A stretch of 64,000 nucleotides of DNA from an uncultured Oscillospiraceae bacterium (GTDB lineage Bacteria; Bacillota; Clostridia; Oscillospirales; Oscillospiraceae): contig CAKUAS010000001.1 of the NCBI GenBank assembly GCA_934636655.1, positions 1 to 64,000 of the forward strand, read 5' to 3'. The position numbers and the translations under genes were made by a program. The notes under the pieces are model-generated. The model ran no database searches. It worked only from the letters and a program-made list of their open reading frames with translations, and was not told where the DNA came from. Below are positions 15,216 through 23,828 of this stretch, in pieces. The stretch's first letter is position 1. Each line of letters opens with the position of its first letter.

Positions 15216-15548
15216 TTATTCCCATTTGGCCCAAACATCGGGTGCATAACCGACTGTTGCCTGTTTTCCGTTGCGAACTATAGGTGTTTTGATCAGCCAT
15301 GGACACTCAAAAAGCTTTTCGAGCTTTGCATCGTTTGATGCGAGGTACTGCACGAGCGGATAATCAACATCATCCCTGTTCATCATATTATCAAGTCCAA
15401 CAGCGTTTTTTACGGAGTTTAATTCTCCCCTGCTCATACCGAACTTCATGATATCAACAAACTGATATTTGATCCTGCGCTCTTTAAAATAGCGCTCGGC
15501 TTTCTTTGTATCGAAGCATTTGCTTTTGCCGAAGATTTGAATGTTCAC
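15216..15548 (-). CDS. ArsC/Spx-family thioredoxin-fold protein
   Basis: A 110-residue ArsC-like protein with a single active-site cysteine in GKSKCFDTKKAERYF, the YQFVDIMKFGMSRGEL segment and the cis-proline region KTPIVRNGKQATVGY. It lacks the Spx CxxC pair, so a true Spx regulator is unlikely. The family includes arsenate reductases and uncharacterised relatives; no ars genes are nearby, so arsenate reduction is not supported by context. It overlaps the dipeptidase gene by four bases. Confidence 0.82.
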   Translation of the reverse strand: MNIQIFGKSKCFDTKKAERYFKERRIKYQFVDIMKFGMSRGELNSVKNAVGLDNMMNRDDVDYPLVQYLASNDAKLEKLFECPWLIKTPIVRNGKQATVGYAPDVWAKWE

Positions 15549-16456
15549 AGCGCTTTCTCCATGATTCTAAGAATATTGTTGCGGAAAATATCCTTCGCAA
15601 GCTGCTCGGAATAATTATGTCGAAGCAGCGTTTCATATATCTTGCCAAGATCCTGAACTCCGTTTATACCTTTTGGCGGCTCTTCAATGCCATCAAGGTC
15701 GCAGCCGAGGAACACGGCTCCTTCACCGTCGAGTGACATAAAATGCTCGATGTGGGCAAAAACAGCGTCTATATCGCGCCCGAGGCCGAGAAATTCGGGG
15801 TAGAGATTGATGCCAGCTCCACCTCCCTGTTTAATGAGTGCGGTAAACTGAGCGTCTGTCAAATTGCGAGGCACATCGCAGACGGCCTTCGAGTTTGAGT
15901 GCCCGGCTATCACAGGGCGTGTACTTATGGCAAGCGTATCCCAAAAGCCACTTTCTGATACATGAGACATATCGATCATTATGCCCATCTCCTGTGCACG
16001 CGAGACAAAGCGCTTGCCGTCCGCAGTCAGTCCAGTGCCGCTGTCCATGGCTGCGCCGCACAGGGCGTTATCGTGGTTCCATGTCATATGTACGATGCGC
16101 ACGCCTCGCCTGTATGCCTCATCTATATCGGCAATCTGCTCTGCACCCTCTATAGAGAGTAAAGCGGCGATTTTTCCCTCTTTTTCGGCGCAGATTATAT
16201 CCTGAAAATTCAGACACAGTTTGACTATGTCTGAATTTTCGTTTATCTGTTCAAGAAAATAAGTGATAGATGTATCGGCAAACTCAACAGGCTTGGGATC
16301 GTCAACGGCGCAAATGGCGAATACCTGCCCGACCGGAGAATACATCCGCAAACGATCAAAGTCGAGATGCATAGCGTTTTGCCGTAAAGCTTCGCCGTGC
16401 TCACGCGCATGCGTTGCCGTGTCGCAATGGCAATCAAAAAGAGGTATGCTCATCAT
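15545..16456 (-). CDS. Membrane dipeptidase-family peptidase (M19)
   Basis: A 303-residue metallopeptidase of the renal dipeptidase family. The N-terminal LFDCHCDT supplies first-zinc ligands; the bridging glutamate is in LLSIEGAEQI; GIMIDMSHVSE and VIAGHSNSKAVCDVPRNLTD are the following metal-site motifs. There is no signal peptide, so it is likely cytoplasmic and may act on dipeptides with a D- or L-residue. It starts inside the end of rnj; two consecutive ATGs (16,456 and 16,453) are possible. Confidence 0.92.
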   Translation of the reverse strand: MMSIPLFDCHCDTATHAREHGEALRQNAMHLDFDRLRMYSPVGQVFAICAVDDPKPVEFADTSITYFLEQINENSDIVKLCLNFQDIICAEKEGKIAALLSIEGAEQIADIDEAYRRGVRIVHMTWNHDNALCGAAMDSGTGLTADGKRFVSRAQEMGIMIDMSHVSESGFWDTLAISTRPVIAGHSNSKAVCDVPRNLTDAQFTALIKQGGGAGINLYPEFLGLGRDIDAVFAHIEHFMSLDGEGAVFLGCDLDGIEEPPKGINGVQDLGKIYETLLRHNYSEQLAKDIFRNNILRIMEKAL

Positions 16457-18111
16457 ACTTCGGATATAAGCGGCAGTATCATGGGACTGCGCTTTGTGGT
16501 CTTATACAGATAACTTGACACGCTGCTCTTTATTCGGCTCTTTATTGCCGACCAGTCCTTAACTCCGCTCTCCTCGCAGGCCAGGACAGTTTCCTTCGTC
16601 ACGCGCTTGAGCTCTTCGAGCATATCTTCGGCTTCTTTTACATAGACAAAGCCGCGCGTGAGTATTTCGGGATCGGACAAAAGCGCATTGTCCCAAGATG
16701 AAAGAGTGACAACGATTACGACCATGCCGTCCTCTGCAAGCCTGTGCCTGTCGCGCATAACGACGCTTCCGACATCACCGACGCCCATACCGTCCACCAT
16801 TACGGCACCGGACTGGACAGAGCCGTTAAGTTTGACACTTTTCTTTGATATCTCAATGATCTTGCCGTTTTCGGCGATCACGACATTTTTAGGTTCAACA
16901 CCCATGAGCCTGCCGAGTTCTGCGTGCTTTACGAGCATGCGATACTCGCCGTGAACCGGAATGAAGAACTTAGGACGAACCAATGCCAGCATCATTTTCT
17001 GTTCCTCCTGCGACGCGTGACCGGAAACGTGCAGTGCGGTATTGCGGTCATATATGACCTCGGCTCCCTTATGGAACAGCTCATCAATGACTTTGCTTAT
17101 CATGTTCTCGTTGCCGGGGATGGCGGATGCGGAGATTATGACCCTGTCTCCGGCCGATATGTTTATCTGCCGGTGCTCAGAAAATGCCATACGGTATAGT
17201 GCGGACATGGTTTCACCCTGTGAACCGGTCGATATGATTACGACCTTTTCTTTGGGAAGCTTATTAATCTGCGCAAGATCTACAAGTACGTTCTCCGGCG
17301 CGTTGAGATAGCCCAAAACCGTTGCGACGCGCAGAATATTTTCCATACTGCGGCCTGTTATGGCGACCTTGCGCTTATATTTTGCCGCAACGTCAATTAT
17401 TTGCTGCAATCTGTGGACATTCGAGGCAAAGGTCGTTATGATTATGCGCTGATCACAGTTTTTAAAAAGCATATCGAACGTCTCGCCAACCTTGCGTTCG
17501 GAAGCGGAGAGACCGGGCTTTTCAACATTGGTAGAGTCGCTCATCAGCGCGAGCACCCCTTCATTGCCAAGCTGCCCGAAGCGCGGAAGGTCTATAACAT
17601 CACCCTGAACAGGAGTGAGGTCTATCTTAAAGTCTCCGGTGTGAACTATGGTTCCGATGGGGGTTTTGATGGCAAGTGCAACAGCATCGGCTATACTGTG
17701 GTTAACTGTAATAAACTCTATGCTAAAGCACCCGAGGCGGAATACGTCGCCCGCCTTCTTTGTGAAAATTTGCGTATTATACAGCAGATCGTGTTCCTCG
17801 AGCTTGAGCTCTATAAGCGCTGCCGTAAGCGGAGTTGCATATATGGGAACGTTCAGATCGTGGATAACATACGGAACTGCACCTATATGATCCTCGTGTC
17901 CGTGAGTGATAATTATGCCCCTGACCTTCTCGGCATTTGCCTTGAGATAAGAAATATCCGGGATAACGATATCAATGCCGTACATATCCTCATCAGGGAA
18001 ACCGAGGCCGCAGTCGATAACTATTATATCTGTGCCAAATTCGATGGCGGTCATGTTCTTACCAATCTCACCGAGACCGCCGAGCGGAATGATTTTTAGC
18101 TTATGAGTCAT
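16453..18111 (-). CDS. rnj: Ribonuclease J
   Basis: A 552-residue metallo-beta-lactamase/beta-CASP nuclease with endo- and 5'-exonuclease activity in RNA decay and processing. Visible: GGLGEIGKNM, the metal site HGHEDHIGA, the TGDFKID segment, the beta-CASP motifs and HVSGHASQEEQ with VHGEYRM. ATG 18111 follows GGAGG. The leader carries a large hairpin (18,155-18,215). Only one RNase J gene is visible here, whereas Bacillus has two. Confidence 0.95.
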   Translation of the reverse strand: MTHKLKIIPLGGLGEIGKNMTAIEFGTDIIVIDCGLGFPDEDMYGIDIVIPDISYLKANAEKVRGIIITHGHEDHIGAVPYVIHDLNVPIYATPLTAALIELKLEEHDLLYNTQIFTKKAGDVFRLGCFSIEFITVNHSIADAVALAIKTPIGTIVHTGDFKIDLTPVQGDVIDLPRFGQLGNEGVLALMSDSTNVEKPGLSASERKVGETFDMLFKNCDQRIIITTFASNVHRLQQIIDVAAKYKRKVAITGRSMENILRVATVLGYLNAPENVLVDLAQINKLPKEKVVIISTGSQGETMSALYRMAFSEHRQINISAGDRVIISASAIPGNENMISKVIDELFHKGAEVIYDRNTALHVSGHASQEEQKMMLALVRPKFFIPVHGEYRMLVKHAELGRLMGVEPKNVVIAENGKIIEISKKSVKLNGSVQSGAVMVDGMGVGDVGSVVMRDRHRLAEDGMVVIVVTLSSWDNALLSDPEILTRGFVYVKEAEDMLEELKRVTKETVLACEESGVKDWSAIKSRIKSSVSSYLYKTTKRSPMILPLISEV

Positions 18112-18264
18112 ATATTAACCTCCAATTTGAGTGATTATTTCCGAAAACGCAAAGTAAAGGGACCCTCACCGCAGCTGCCCTGATCCGCAGCGTGCAGTGA
18201 GACTTTCCCCCTTTAATATTCGGTATGTAATAATTTTTATCGTACAGGAATTATAACCTGTTTA
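18112..18264 (-). promoter_or_regulatory. Structured leader of the RNase J gene
   Basis: Between recR and rnj the minus-strand sequence can fold TAAAGGG with CCCTTTA (ends 18,155 and 18,215) outside CTCAC/GTGAG and GCTGC/GCAGC around an eight-base loop. A -10-like TATAAT occurs upstream (plus 18,250-18,255) without a good -35. The hairpin is not followed by a T tract, so it is more likely a leader structure than a terminator. Confidence 0.45.
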
Positions 18265-18870
18265 TCACATTTCAATTCGACCTTCAAGGGCGCGAAGAAG
18301 CGTGGCATCATCGGCAAACTCAAGATTTGAGCCGACAGGGATGCCGTATGCAAGACGTGTTACCTTAACGTCAAATTGCTTTAAAAGACGTGAAATGTAC
18401 ATGGCCGTAGCCTCGCCCTCCGTGTCGGGATTGGTGGCCATGATGATCTCTCGGATCTCGCTGTCGTCTGCAGCCACGCGGTGGATAAGCTCGCTTATAC
18501 GTATATCGTCCGGCCCGACGTGGCTTATGGGTGACAGAACACCGTGCAGAACATGATACACGCCATTATACTCGTGGCTGCGCTCGATGGACAGAACGTC
18601 GCGTGGTTCGGAGACAACGCATACTATGCTCTTATCCCTTTTTGTGCTTGCACACACGGAGCATACTTCTCCCTCGGTGAGATTTTGGCATATCTTGCAG
18701 CAGCAGACGTTTTTCCTTGCTTCGAGAATGGCGTTTGCAAAGCTCTCACCCTCGCCTTCAGGAAGTGAAAGAACATGGAATGCAAGGCGCTGAGCACTTT
18801 TGCGGCCGATACCTGGGAGAGATGCGAATTTATCTATTAGGTTTTCGAGTGAAGCAGGGAAAAATGGCAT
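18265..18870 (-). CDS. recR: Recombination protein RecR
   Basis: A 201-residue protein of the RecFOR pathway that helps load RecA at gaps. It shows the helix-hairpin-helix (FASLPGIGRKSAQRLAFH), the four-cysteine zinc finger (CCKICQN, then CSVCAS), a TOPRIM domain (CVVSEPRDVLSIE) and a Walker-B-like C-terminus with TRLAYGIPVGSNLEFAD. It is separate from the usual dnaX-ybaB neighbours and follows rpe by 23 bases. Confidence 0.96.
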   Translation of the reverse strand: MPFFPASLENLIDKFASLPGIGRKSAQRLAFHVLSLPEGEGESFANAILEARKNVCCCKICQNLTEGEVCSVCASTKRDKSIVCVVSEPRDVLSIERSHEYNGVYHVLHGVLSPISHVGPDDIRISELIHRVAADDSEIREIIMATNPDTEGEATAMYISRLLKQFDVKVTRLAYGIPVGSNLEFADDATLLRALEGRIEM

Positions 18871-18893
18871 TTAGAATATCTCCAATAATAAAG

Positions 18894-19547
18894 TTAAGCG
18901 TTTCTTATAGCTTCAATTTGCGCTTTCCTGTCGGGCTTTCCGAAAACGGCGCTCCCGGCGACAAGAACGGTAGCTCCAGCCTCTTTTACAAGCTTTGCCG
19001 TAACAGGGTCAACTCCGCCATCGACTTCGAGTTCGCAGCTAAGGCCCCGACGGTCAATTTTCTTTCTGAGCTCGGCGATTTTGGGGAGCTGATCATGCAT
19101 GAAGCTCTGACCGCCGAAGCCGGGCTCAACAGTCATGACAAGCACCATATCAAGTCTGTCGATAAACGGATACAGCACGCTTGCCGGAGTTCTCGGCTTT
19201 ACCGACAGTCCGACTTTTTTGCCGTTTTCCTTAACTATATCAATGGCGTCTGATATGTTCTGATAAGAATCAGCCTCAACATGAAACATAACAAGATCGG
19301 CTCCGGCATCGCAGAAGGCCTTTGCATACCTGACCGGCTTATCTATCATCAAATGAACGTCAAGGAACATGTCGGTCATCTTACGGACAGACTTCAAAAC
19401 GGGAATTCCGATAGAAATATTAGGCACGAAAAATCCGTCCATAACATCAAAATGAACATATTCCGCACCAGCGGAGTGAATATCTTCGATCTCGTCGCCC
19501 AATTTGGTAAAGTCCGCGGAGAGGATCGACGGAGCTATCTTTATCAT
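18894..19547 (-). CDS. rpe: Ribulose-phosphate 3-epimerase
   Basis: A 217-residue TIM-barrel enzyme interconverting ribulose 5-phosphate and xylulose 5-phosphate. Motifs: APSILSADFTKLGDEI, the metal site HFDVMDGFFVPNIS, DVHLMIDKP, VMTVEPGFGGQSF and the second aspartate in EVDGGVD. It is preceded by a structured leader with its own promoter. In many Firmicutes rpe follows prkC-stp-rsgA; here it has moved away from that cluster. Confidence 0.96.
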   Translation of the reverse strand: MIKIAPSILSADFTKLGDEIEDIHSAGAEYVHFDVMDGFFVPNISIGIPVLKSVRKMTDMFLDVHLMIDKPVRYAKAFCDAGADLVMFHVEADSYQNISDAIDIVKENGKKVGLSVKPRTPASVLYPFIDRLDMVLVMTVEPGFGGQSFMHDQLPKIAELRKKIDRRGLSCELEVDGGVDPVTAKLVKEAGATVLVAGSAVFGKPDRKAQIEAIRNA

Positions 19548-19594
19548 ATCTATAACCTCGGCAGCCTATGCGGCATAAAATATTGCAGCGGTAA

Positions 19595-19690
19595 GAGTGC
19601 GCACAGCCGCTTTTCATATAGGGGGCGCTTCGGCGCCCCCAGTCTGCGCACAATTATATTTATTATACAACAATTTTATAGGGATTACAA
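19595..19690 (-). promoter_or_regulatory. Promoter and structured leader of rpe
   Basis: Minus strand: TTGTAA (plus 19,685-19,690), a 17-base spacer, TATAAT (plus 19,662-19,667). The transcript begins near 19,655. It contains GGGGGCGC-CGAA-GCGCCCCC (19,621-19,640) enclosed by GTGCGCA / TGCGCAC (19,645-19,651 with 19,598-19,604), about 50 bases before the rpe start. No T tract follows, so this is a leader structure rather than a terminator. Confidence 0.6.
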
Positions 19691-19703
19691 GAGAGGCAAA
19701 ATA

Positions 19704-19740
19704 TAAAAAAGCAGAAGGAAACTGCATTTCCTTCTGCTTC
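19704..19740 (-). terminator. Terminator of the tyrS-ybaK unit
   Basis: Stem GCAGAAGGAA / TTCCTTCTGC with a seven-base loop, followed leftward by an uninterrupted T tract (plus AAAAAA near 19,705-19,710). It lies 11 bases after the ybaK-like stop codon. Confidence 0.85.
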
Positions 19741-19750
19741 CCGTAAAGAG

Positions 19751-20224
19751 TTATGTTTCGGGCAGCTTACATACATCGATCCATTCGATAGCGTTCGAGT
19801 ATTTATAAAGCTCGTCGAGGTTCAGTTCAATGGCGCTGCTGCCGCTGCCGACTGCCGGGAACACGGTCTTGAAGCGTTTTAGGCTTTCATCAAGATACAC
19901 ATCGATACCATCGTTTATTCCGAAAGGACACACACCGCCGACGGGGTGGCCGACAAGAGTCAGCACCTCATCGGGAGCAAGCATCTTGGCCTTCATGTGG
20001 AACTTATCCTTAAACTTGTGGTTATCTATCCTTGCGTCACCGGCGGCAAGAATAAGGATGCAGCTATCGTCTTTCTTGAAAGACAGCGTTTTGGCTATTC
20101 TCGCCCCCTCAACGCCGAGGGCAAGCGCCGCAAGTTCGACCGTTGCGCTGGAAACATCAAATTCCCTGACGCGGTCCTCCATACCGAATTGTCTGAAATA
20201 TGCTCTGCCTTTTTCTATGGACAT
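19751..20224 (-). CDS. YbaK/ProX-type aminoacyl-tRNA deacylase
   Basis: A 157-residue YbaK/EbsC-fold protein. Family marks: RIAKTLSFKKDDSCILILAAGDARID, the catalytic-loop lysine region DKFHMKAKMLAPDEV and GHPVGGVCPFGINDGIDVYLD. Relatives hydrolyse mischarged tRNAs such as Cys- or Ala-tRNAPro. Its place 12 bases after tyrS, under the same T-box transcript, fits a tRNA quality-control role. The exact tRNA substrate cannot be told from sequence. Confidence 0.88.
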   Translation of the reverse strand: MSIEKGRAYFRQFGMEDRVREFDVSSATVELAALALGVEGARIAKTLSFKKDDSCILILAAGDARIDNHKFKDKFHMKAKMLAPDEVLTLVGHPVGGVCPFGINDGIDVYLDESLKRFKTVFPAVGSGSSAIELNLDELYKYSNAIEWIDVCKLPET

Positions 20225-20236
20225 GTCAGTTTCACC

Positions 20237-21457
20237 TTATTTGAGAATAATTTTATTAAAGTTTTTCTTGCCGCGCTTGAGAACAACACCGGACTTGAGT
20301 TCATCGGCGGTAAACGCCTTAGCAATATCGGTGACTTTCTCGTCATTGGCCGAAACTCCGCCCTGCTGAATGTTGCGGCGAGCCTCGGATTTGGATGCGC
20401 ACAGCCCCGTGAGGACAAGTGCCGTCATGATATCAAGAGCACCGTCGATAAGATCCGACTCACCAAGCTCGGTAGTCGGCATTTCACCCGAAGCGCCGCT
20501 GCCGAACAGGGCCTTTGCGGATGCTTCTGCTTTCTTTGCTTCCTCTTCGCCATGGACGAGCGCGGTAAGCTCGTAAGCCAAGATCTCCTTAGCCTTGTTG
20601 AGCTGAGAGCCCTCCCAGCCGTCCATCTCGTCGATCTGCTCAAGCGGCAGGAATGTCAGCATGCGCAGGCACTTGAGAACGTCGGCATCGTCAACATTGC
20701 GCCAGTACTGGTAGAAGTCGTATGGAGAAGTTTTGTTGGGATCGAGCCAAACTGCGCCCGCCGCGGTTTTACCCATCTTCTTGCCCTCTGAGTTAAGCAG
20801 CAGGGTTATGGTCATAGCGTGAGCATCCTTGCCGAGCTTGCGGCGGATAAGCTCCGTGCCGCCGAGCATATTCGACCACTGATCATTGCCGCCGAACTGC
20901 ATATTGCATCCGTAATGCTGGAACATGTAGTAGAAGTCGTAGCTCTGCATAATCATATAGTTAAACTCAAGGAAGCTCAGACCCTTCTCCATGCGCTGCT
21001 TGTAGCACTCTGCACGCAGCATATTATTAACGGAAAAGCATGCACCGACCTCGCGCAGAAGCTCAATATAATTGAGCGGCTTGAGCCATTCTGAGTTACG
21101 GAGCATGATCGCTTTGCCCTCGGAAAAGTCAATGAACTTTTCCATCTGCTTTTTAAAGCACTCGGCATTGTGCGCTATAGTCTCCTCGGTCAGCATCTGG
21201 CGCATATCTGTTCTGCCGGAGGGATCGCCAATGAGCGTGGTACCGTCGCCGATAAGGGCGATGGGGCGGTTTCCTGCCATCTGAAGGCGCTTCATGAGGC
21301 ACAGAGCCATGAAGTGGCCGACGTGCAGAGAGTCTGCCGTGCAGTCAAAGCCGATATAGAACGTAGCTTTGCCGTTATTTATCATTTCCTTTATCTGATC
21401 TTCGTTAGTTACCTGTGCAATAAGGCCTCTTGCGACCAGTTCTTCGTAAATACCCAT
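20237..21457 (-). CDS. tyrS: Tyrosyl-tRNA synthetase
   Basis: A 406-residue class I synthetase charging tRNATyr. Signature HVGH (in SLHVGHFMAL), tyrosine pocket motifs (FIGFDCTAD-like start, QSYDFYYM, GGNDQWSNM), KMGKTAAG as the KMSKS equivalent and a C-terminal S4 domain (CASKSEARRNIQQGGVSAND). ATG 21457 is used, with GGAG upstream, overlapping the stop of the preceding gene by one base. Controlled by the T-box at 21,858-22,114. Confidence 0.96.
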   Translation of the reverse strand: MGIYEELVARGLIAQVTNEDQIKEMINNGKATFYIGFDCTADSLHVGHFMALCLMKRLQMAGNRPIALIGDGTTLIGDPSGRTDMRQMLTEETIAHNAECFKKQMEKFIDFSEGKAIMLRNSEWLKPLNYIELLREVGACFSVNNMLRAECYKQRMEKGLSFLEFNYMIMQSYDFYYMFQHYGCNMQFGGNDQWSNMLGGTELIRRKLGKDAHAMTITLLLNSEGKKMGKTAAGAVWLDPNKTSPYDFYQYWRNVDDADVLKCLRMLTFLPLEQIDEMDGWEGSQLNKAKEILAYELTALVHGEEEAKKAEASAKALFGSGASGEMPTTELGESDLIDGALDIMTALVLTGLCASKSEARRNIQQGGVSANDEKVTDIAKAFTADELKSGVVLKRGKKNFNKIILK

Positions 21458-21849
21458 CAATTCTTCTCCTTTTTTATTATATCTTCGGCCGTTTTGGCCA
21501 TGAATGCGATTATTTCCATGCAGTCAATATTACCCTTGAGTTCTTCGCAGCGCACATGACCGTACTTTTCGTGAGCGATGCTGACGCACTGCTTTGCGAT
21601 AGCTGCGATCTTGTTCTTTGCCTCGGTATCTTGTCCGTCGCTAAATGGGAAAACAAGACCTTCGGCCATGACGGCACCGGTAACAGCTCCGCATAGCTCG
21701 CCGCTTCTTGCTCCTCCACCGAAGCCTGCCGACAGCGCAAGTGCCGTTTTTTCGTCCATGCCGGTATACTCGCAGCATGCGGCAAACACCGACTGTGCGC
21801 AGTTAAACCCATTGTTGTGATAATCCAATGCTCTTTGTCCGATATCCAT
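21457..21849 (-). CDS. C_GCAxxG_C_C family redox-type protein
   Basis: A 130-residue protein of the small cysteine-rich family defined by C-GCAxxG-C-C. Visible cysteines: NCAQSVFAACCEY, SGELCGAVTGAV, QCVSIAHEKYG and DCMEIIAF. It starts at ATG 21849 after AGGAGG and is the first gene behind the tyrosine T-box, coupled to tyrS by an ATGA overlap. The biochemical role of the family is not settled; a metal- or disulfide-based redox function is usually supposed. Its linkage to tyrS is unusual. Confidence 0.85.
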   Translation of the reverse strand: MDIGQRALDYHNNGFNCAQSVFAACCEYTGMDEKTALALSAGFGGGARSGELCGAVTGAVMAEGLVFPFSDGQDTEAKNKIAAIAKQCVSIAHEKYGHVRCEELKGNIDCMEIIAFMAKTAEDIIKKEKN

Positions 21850-21857
21850 AGCTGCCT

Positions 21858-22114
21858 CCTGTAAAAAAGCCCCCTGTCCTAAGACAGAGGGCGTTGTTAA
21901 CGCGGTACCACCTCTATGCGCTTTCTCCTCGCGGATAAAGCCTCGGTGAGTTCGTGACTCAAACGCTGTATCGGGCGCACCCGTCATCGCCTACTGCAAA
22001 TTTCAGCGAGCCGCTCCAAGCCGTATTCGTTCATCCTCGCTCTCCCCTTTTCAGCAAACAGGGGCTCTCTGCGCAGCGGAAAATGAATTACTTGTGCTCT
22101 TCAATGCGTTATCG
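21858..22114 (-). promoter_or_regulatory. T-box riboswitch, tyrosine-specific
   Basis: The minus-strand leader contains the T-box core AGAGGTGGTACCGCG (plus about 21,901-21,915), followed by a terminator stem CCCTCTGTC / GACAGGGGG and a T tract (plus about 21,863-21,893). Upstream, in stem I, the specifier loop reads GAATACGG, so the codon is TAC (Tyr). The leader senses uncharged tRNATyr and lets transcription proceed into the C_GCAxxG gene, tyrS and ybaK. Confidence 0.93.
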
Positions 22115-22120
22115 AAGTGG

Positions 22121-22149
22121 ATTATACTAAACTAATCACATCTTGTCAA
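22121..22149 (-). promoter_or_regulatory. Promoter of the T-box / tyrS operon
   Basis: Minus strand: TTGACA (plus 22,144-22,149), a 17-base spacer and TATAAT (plus 22,121-22,126), a perfect match to the vegetative consensus. Its -35 lies inside the 3' end of recN. Confidence 0.9.
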
Positions 22150-23817
22150 CTTATATTTATCGGCAGCCGAAAGCTGCTCCTCCGCTCCGGCAAGCGTAGT
22201 TTCGGTCACGACATCGCCGCCATGAAGTCTTGCAAGCTCCATTCGCCTGCCCTGACGGTCGAGTTCCTTGACAACGGTAAATGTCTTGCCGTCATGCTCT
22301 GCCTTTTCGATTTTATCGTGACTGTCGGCAAGAGCAGCTATCTGCGGCAGATGAGTTATGCACAGGACCTGTTTGCCACGCGAAAGATCGCTCATCTTCT
22401 CACCGACGCGCTGAGCCGCTATACCTGATACGCCGGTGTCAATCTCGTCAAATACCATGGTTTCGATCGGATCGTTGTCCGAAAATGCAGTTTTCATCGC
22501 AAGCATTATGCGGCTGAGCTCACCGCCGGATGCAATTTTTGATATGCGTCCAAGCTCCATGCCGGCATTTGCAGATATTAGAAACCGAACTTCATCCGCA
22601 CCCGTGCGATCAAAGCCGAGCTCATTTTCCACAGGCTCAACGGAAACCTTGAAGCGGACCGACGGCATGCTGAGATCTTTAAGCTCACTGCAAATGCGCT
22701 CTTCAAGTTTTTGCGCTGCCTTTTTGCGGCATTTTGTTAGTATCACTGCTTTTTTTACACAGTTATCCCTGTGTTCCATGAGCTGTTTTTCAAGTTTTTT
22801 GAGCATATCGTCGGAATACGCAAGCATAGCGAGCTCTTTGCGGCTCTCGTCGAGCAGCTTCAGCATGCCCTCTTCGTCGGTATTATATTTTCTGCACAGT
22901 CGCTTGAGCTGAGATGTGCGCGTTTCGATACGGTCATACTCGTCGGGCGAAAACTCAAGCCCGTCGCGGAAGTCGCGTATACGCTCGGCCGCGTCGTATA
23001 TGAGCGAGGATGCGCTGCCTATAATATCGGCTGTCTCGCGCAGCTCATCGGATATAAGAGCGGCGCGGCTCATGAGCGATGCGGCCTCGTCGATCAGAGA
23101 TGCCGCATTTTCATCACAGGCATAGAGTGCGCTGTACGCTCCGTCGAGCGCTTCCGTGAGCTTTTCGGAGTTGCGCAGCAAGTCGCGGCGGGCTATAAGT
23201 TCGTCCTCCTCACCTACTCGCAGCTGCGCGTTTTCAAGCTCCTCTATCCTGTATTTCAGGCTGTCTGCCAAGCGCTCTTTTTCGGCCTCGTCCATTGAGA
23301 GCTTATCCATCTCGCGCTTACAGGCTACATAAGCGGTGTAGGCCTCCTTGAAGTCCGAAAGCTCACTTGAGGTTTTTCCGAAACCGTCGAGATAGGCGAG
23401 ATGCGAAGCTTCATCCATGAGCTGGCGTCCGTCGTTTTGCCCGTGTATATCAAGCAGCAGCGAGCCGAGCTGTTTTAGCTGTGACACAGTGACAGGGTTT
23501 CCGCATACTCGGCAGTTATTTTTGCCGTCGGCAGATATTTTTCTGCGTATGATTATCTCGTCCTCGGGCTCGAAATCGTTTTCCTCAAACCATTTTACCG
23601 CGGCATCAGTCTCGAAAACTGCAGACACAACGCCGTATTCTGCACCGCTGCGCACAAGATCGCGGCTTGTGCGTGCACCGAGAACAGCGCTCAGTGAGTC
23701 TACTATGATAGACTTACCTGCACCTGTTTCGCCGGTCAGGACGGTCAGTCCCCGGCCGAACTCTATATCAGCTTTTTCAATGACAGCAATATTTTCAATA
23801 TGCAGCTGAGTAAGCAT
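22132..23817 (-). CDS. recN: DNA repair protein RecN
   Basis: A 561-residue SMC-like ATPase that organises double-strand break ends. Walker A GETGAGKS is in the N-terminal head (VLTGETGAGKSIIVDSLSA), DIHGQNDGRQLMD follows, then a long coiled coil, and the C-terminal head with LGRISKIASGGELSRIMLA (signature) and MVFDEIDTGVSG (Walker B). It is the last gene of the conserved nusB-xseA-to-recN series. Confidence 0.96.
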   Translation of the reverse strand: MLTQLHIENIAVIEKADIEFGRGLTVLTGETGAGKSIIVDSLSAVLGARTSRDLVRSGAEYGVVSAVFETDAAVKWFEENDFEPEDEIIIRRKISADGKNNCRVCGNPVTVSQLKQLGSLLLDIHGQNDGRQLMDEASHLAYLDGFGKTSSELSDFKEAYTAYVACKREMDKLSMDEAEKERLADSLKYRIEELENAQLRVGEEDELIARRDLLRNSEKLTEALDGAYSALYACDENAASLIDEAASLMSRAALISDELRETADIIGSASSLIYDAAERIRDFRDGLEFSPDEYDRIETRTSQLKRLCRKYNTDEEGMLKLLDESRKELAMLAYSDDMLKKLEKQLMEHRDNCVKKAVILTKCRKKAAQKLEERICSELKDLSMPSVRFKVSVEPVENELGFDRTGADEVRFLISANAGMELGRISKIASGGELSRIMLAMKTAFSDNDPIETMVFDEIDTGVSGIAAQRVGEKMSDLSRGKQVLCITHLPQIAALADSHDKIEKAEHDGKTFTVVKELDRQGRRMELARLHGGDVVTETTLAGAEEQLSAADKYKLTRCD

Positions 23818-23828
23818 ATAAGACCTCT

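Noticed and set aside
15216..15548. Arsenate reductase or Spx
   Set aside because: No ars genes are nearby and there is no N-terminal CxxC; only ArsC-fold membership is supported.
18155..18215. Terminator of recR
   Set aside because: The stem is strong but is not followed by a T tract leftward; the transcript can continue into rnj.
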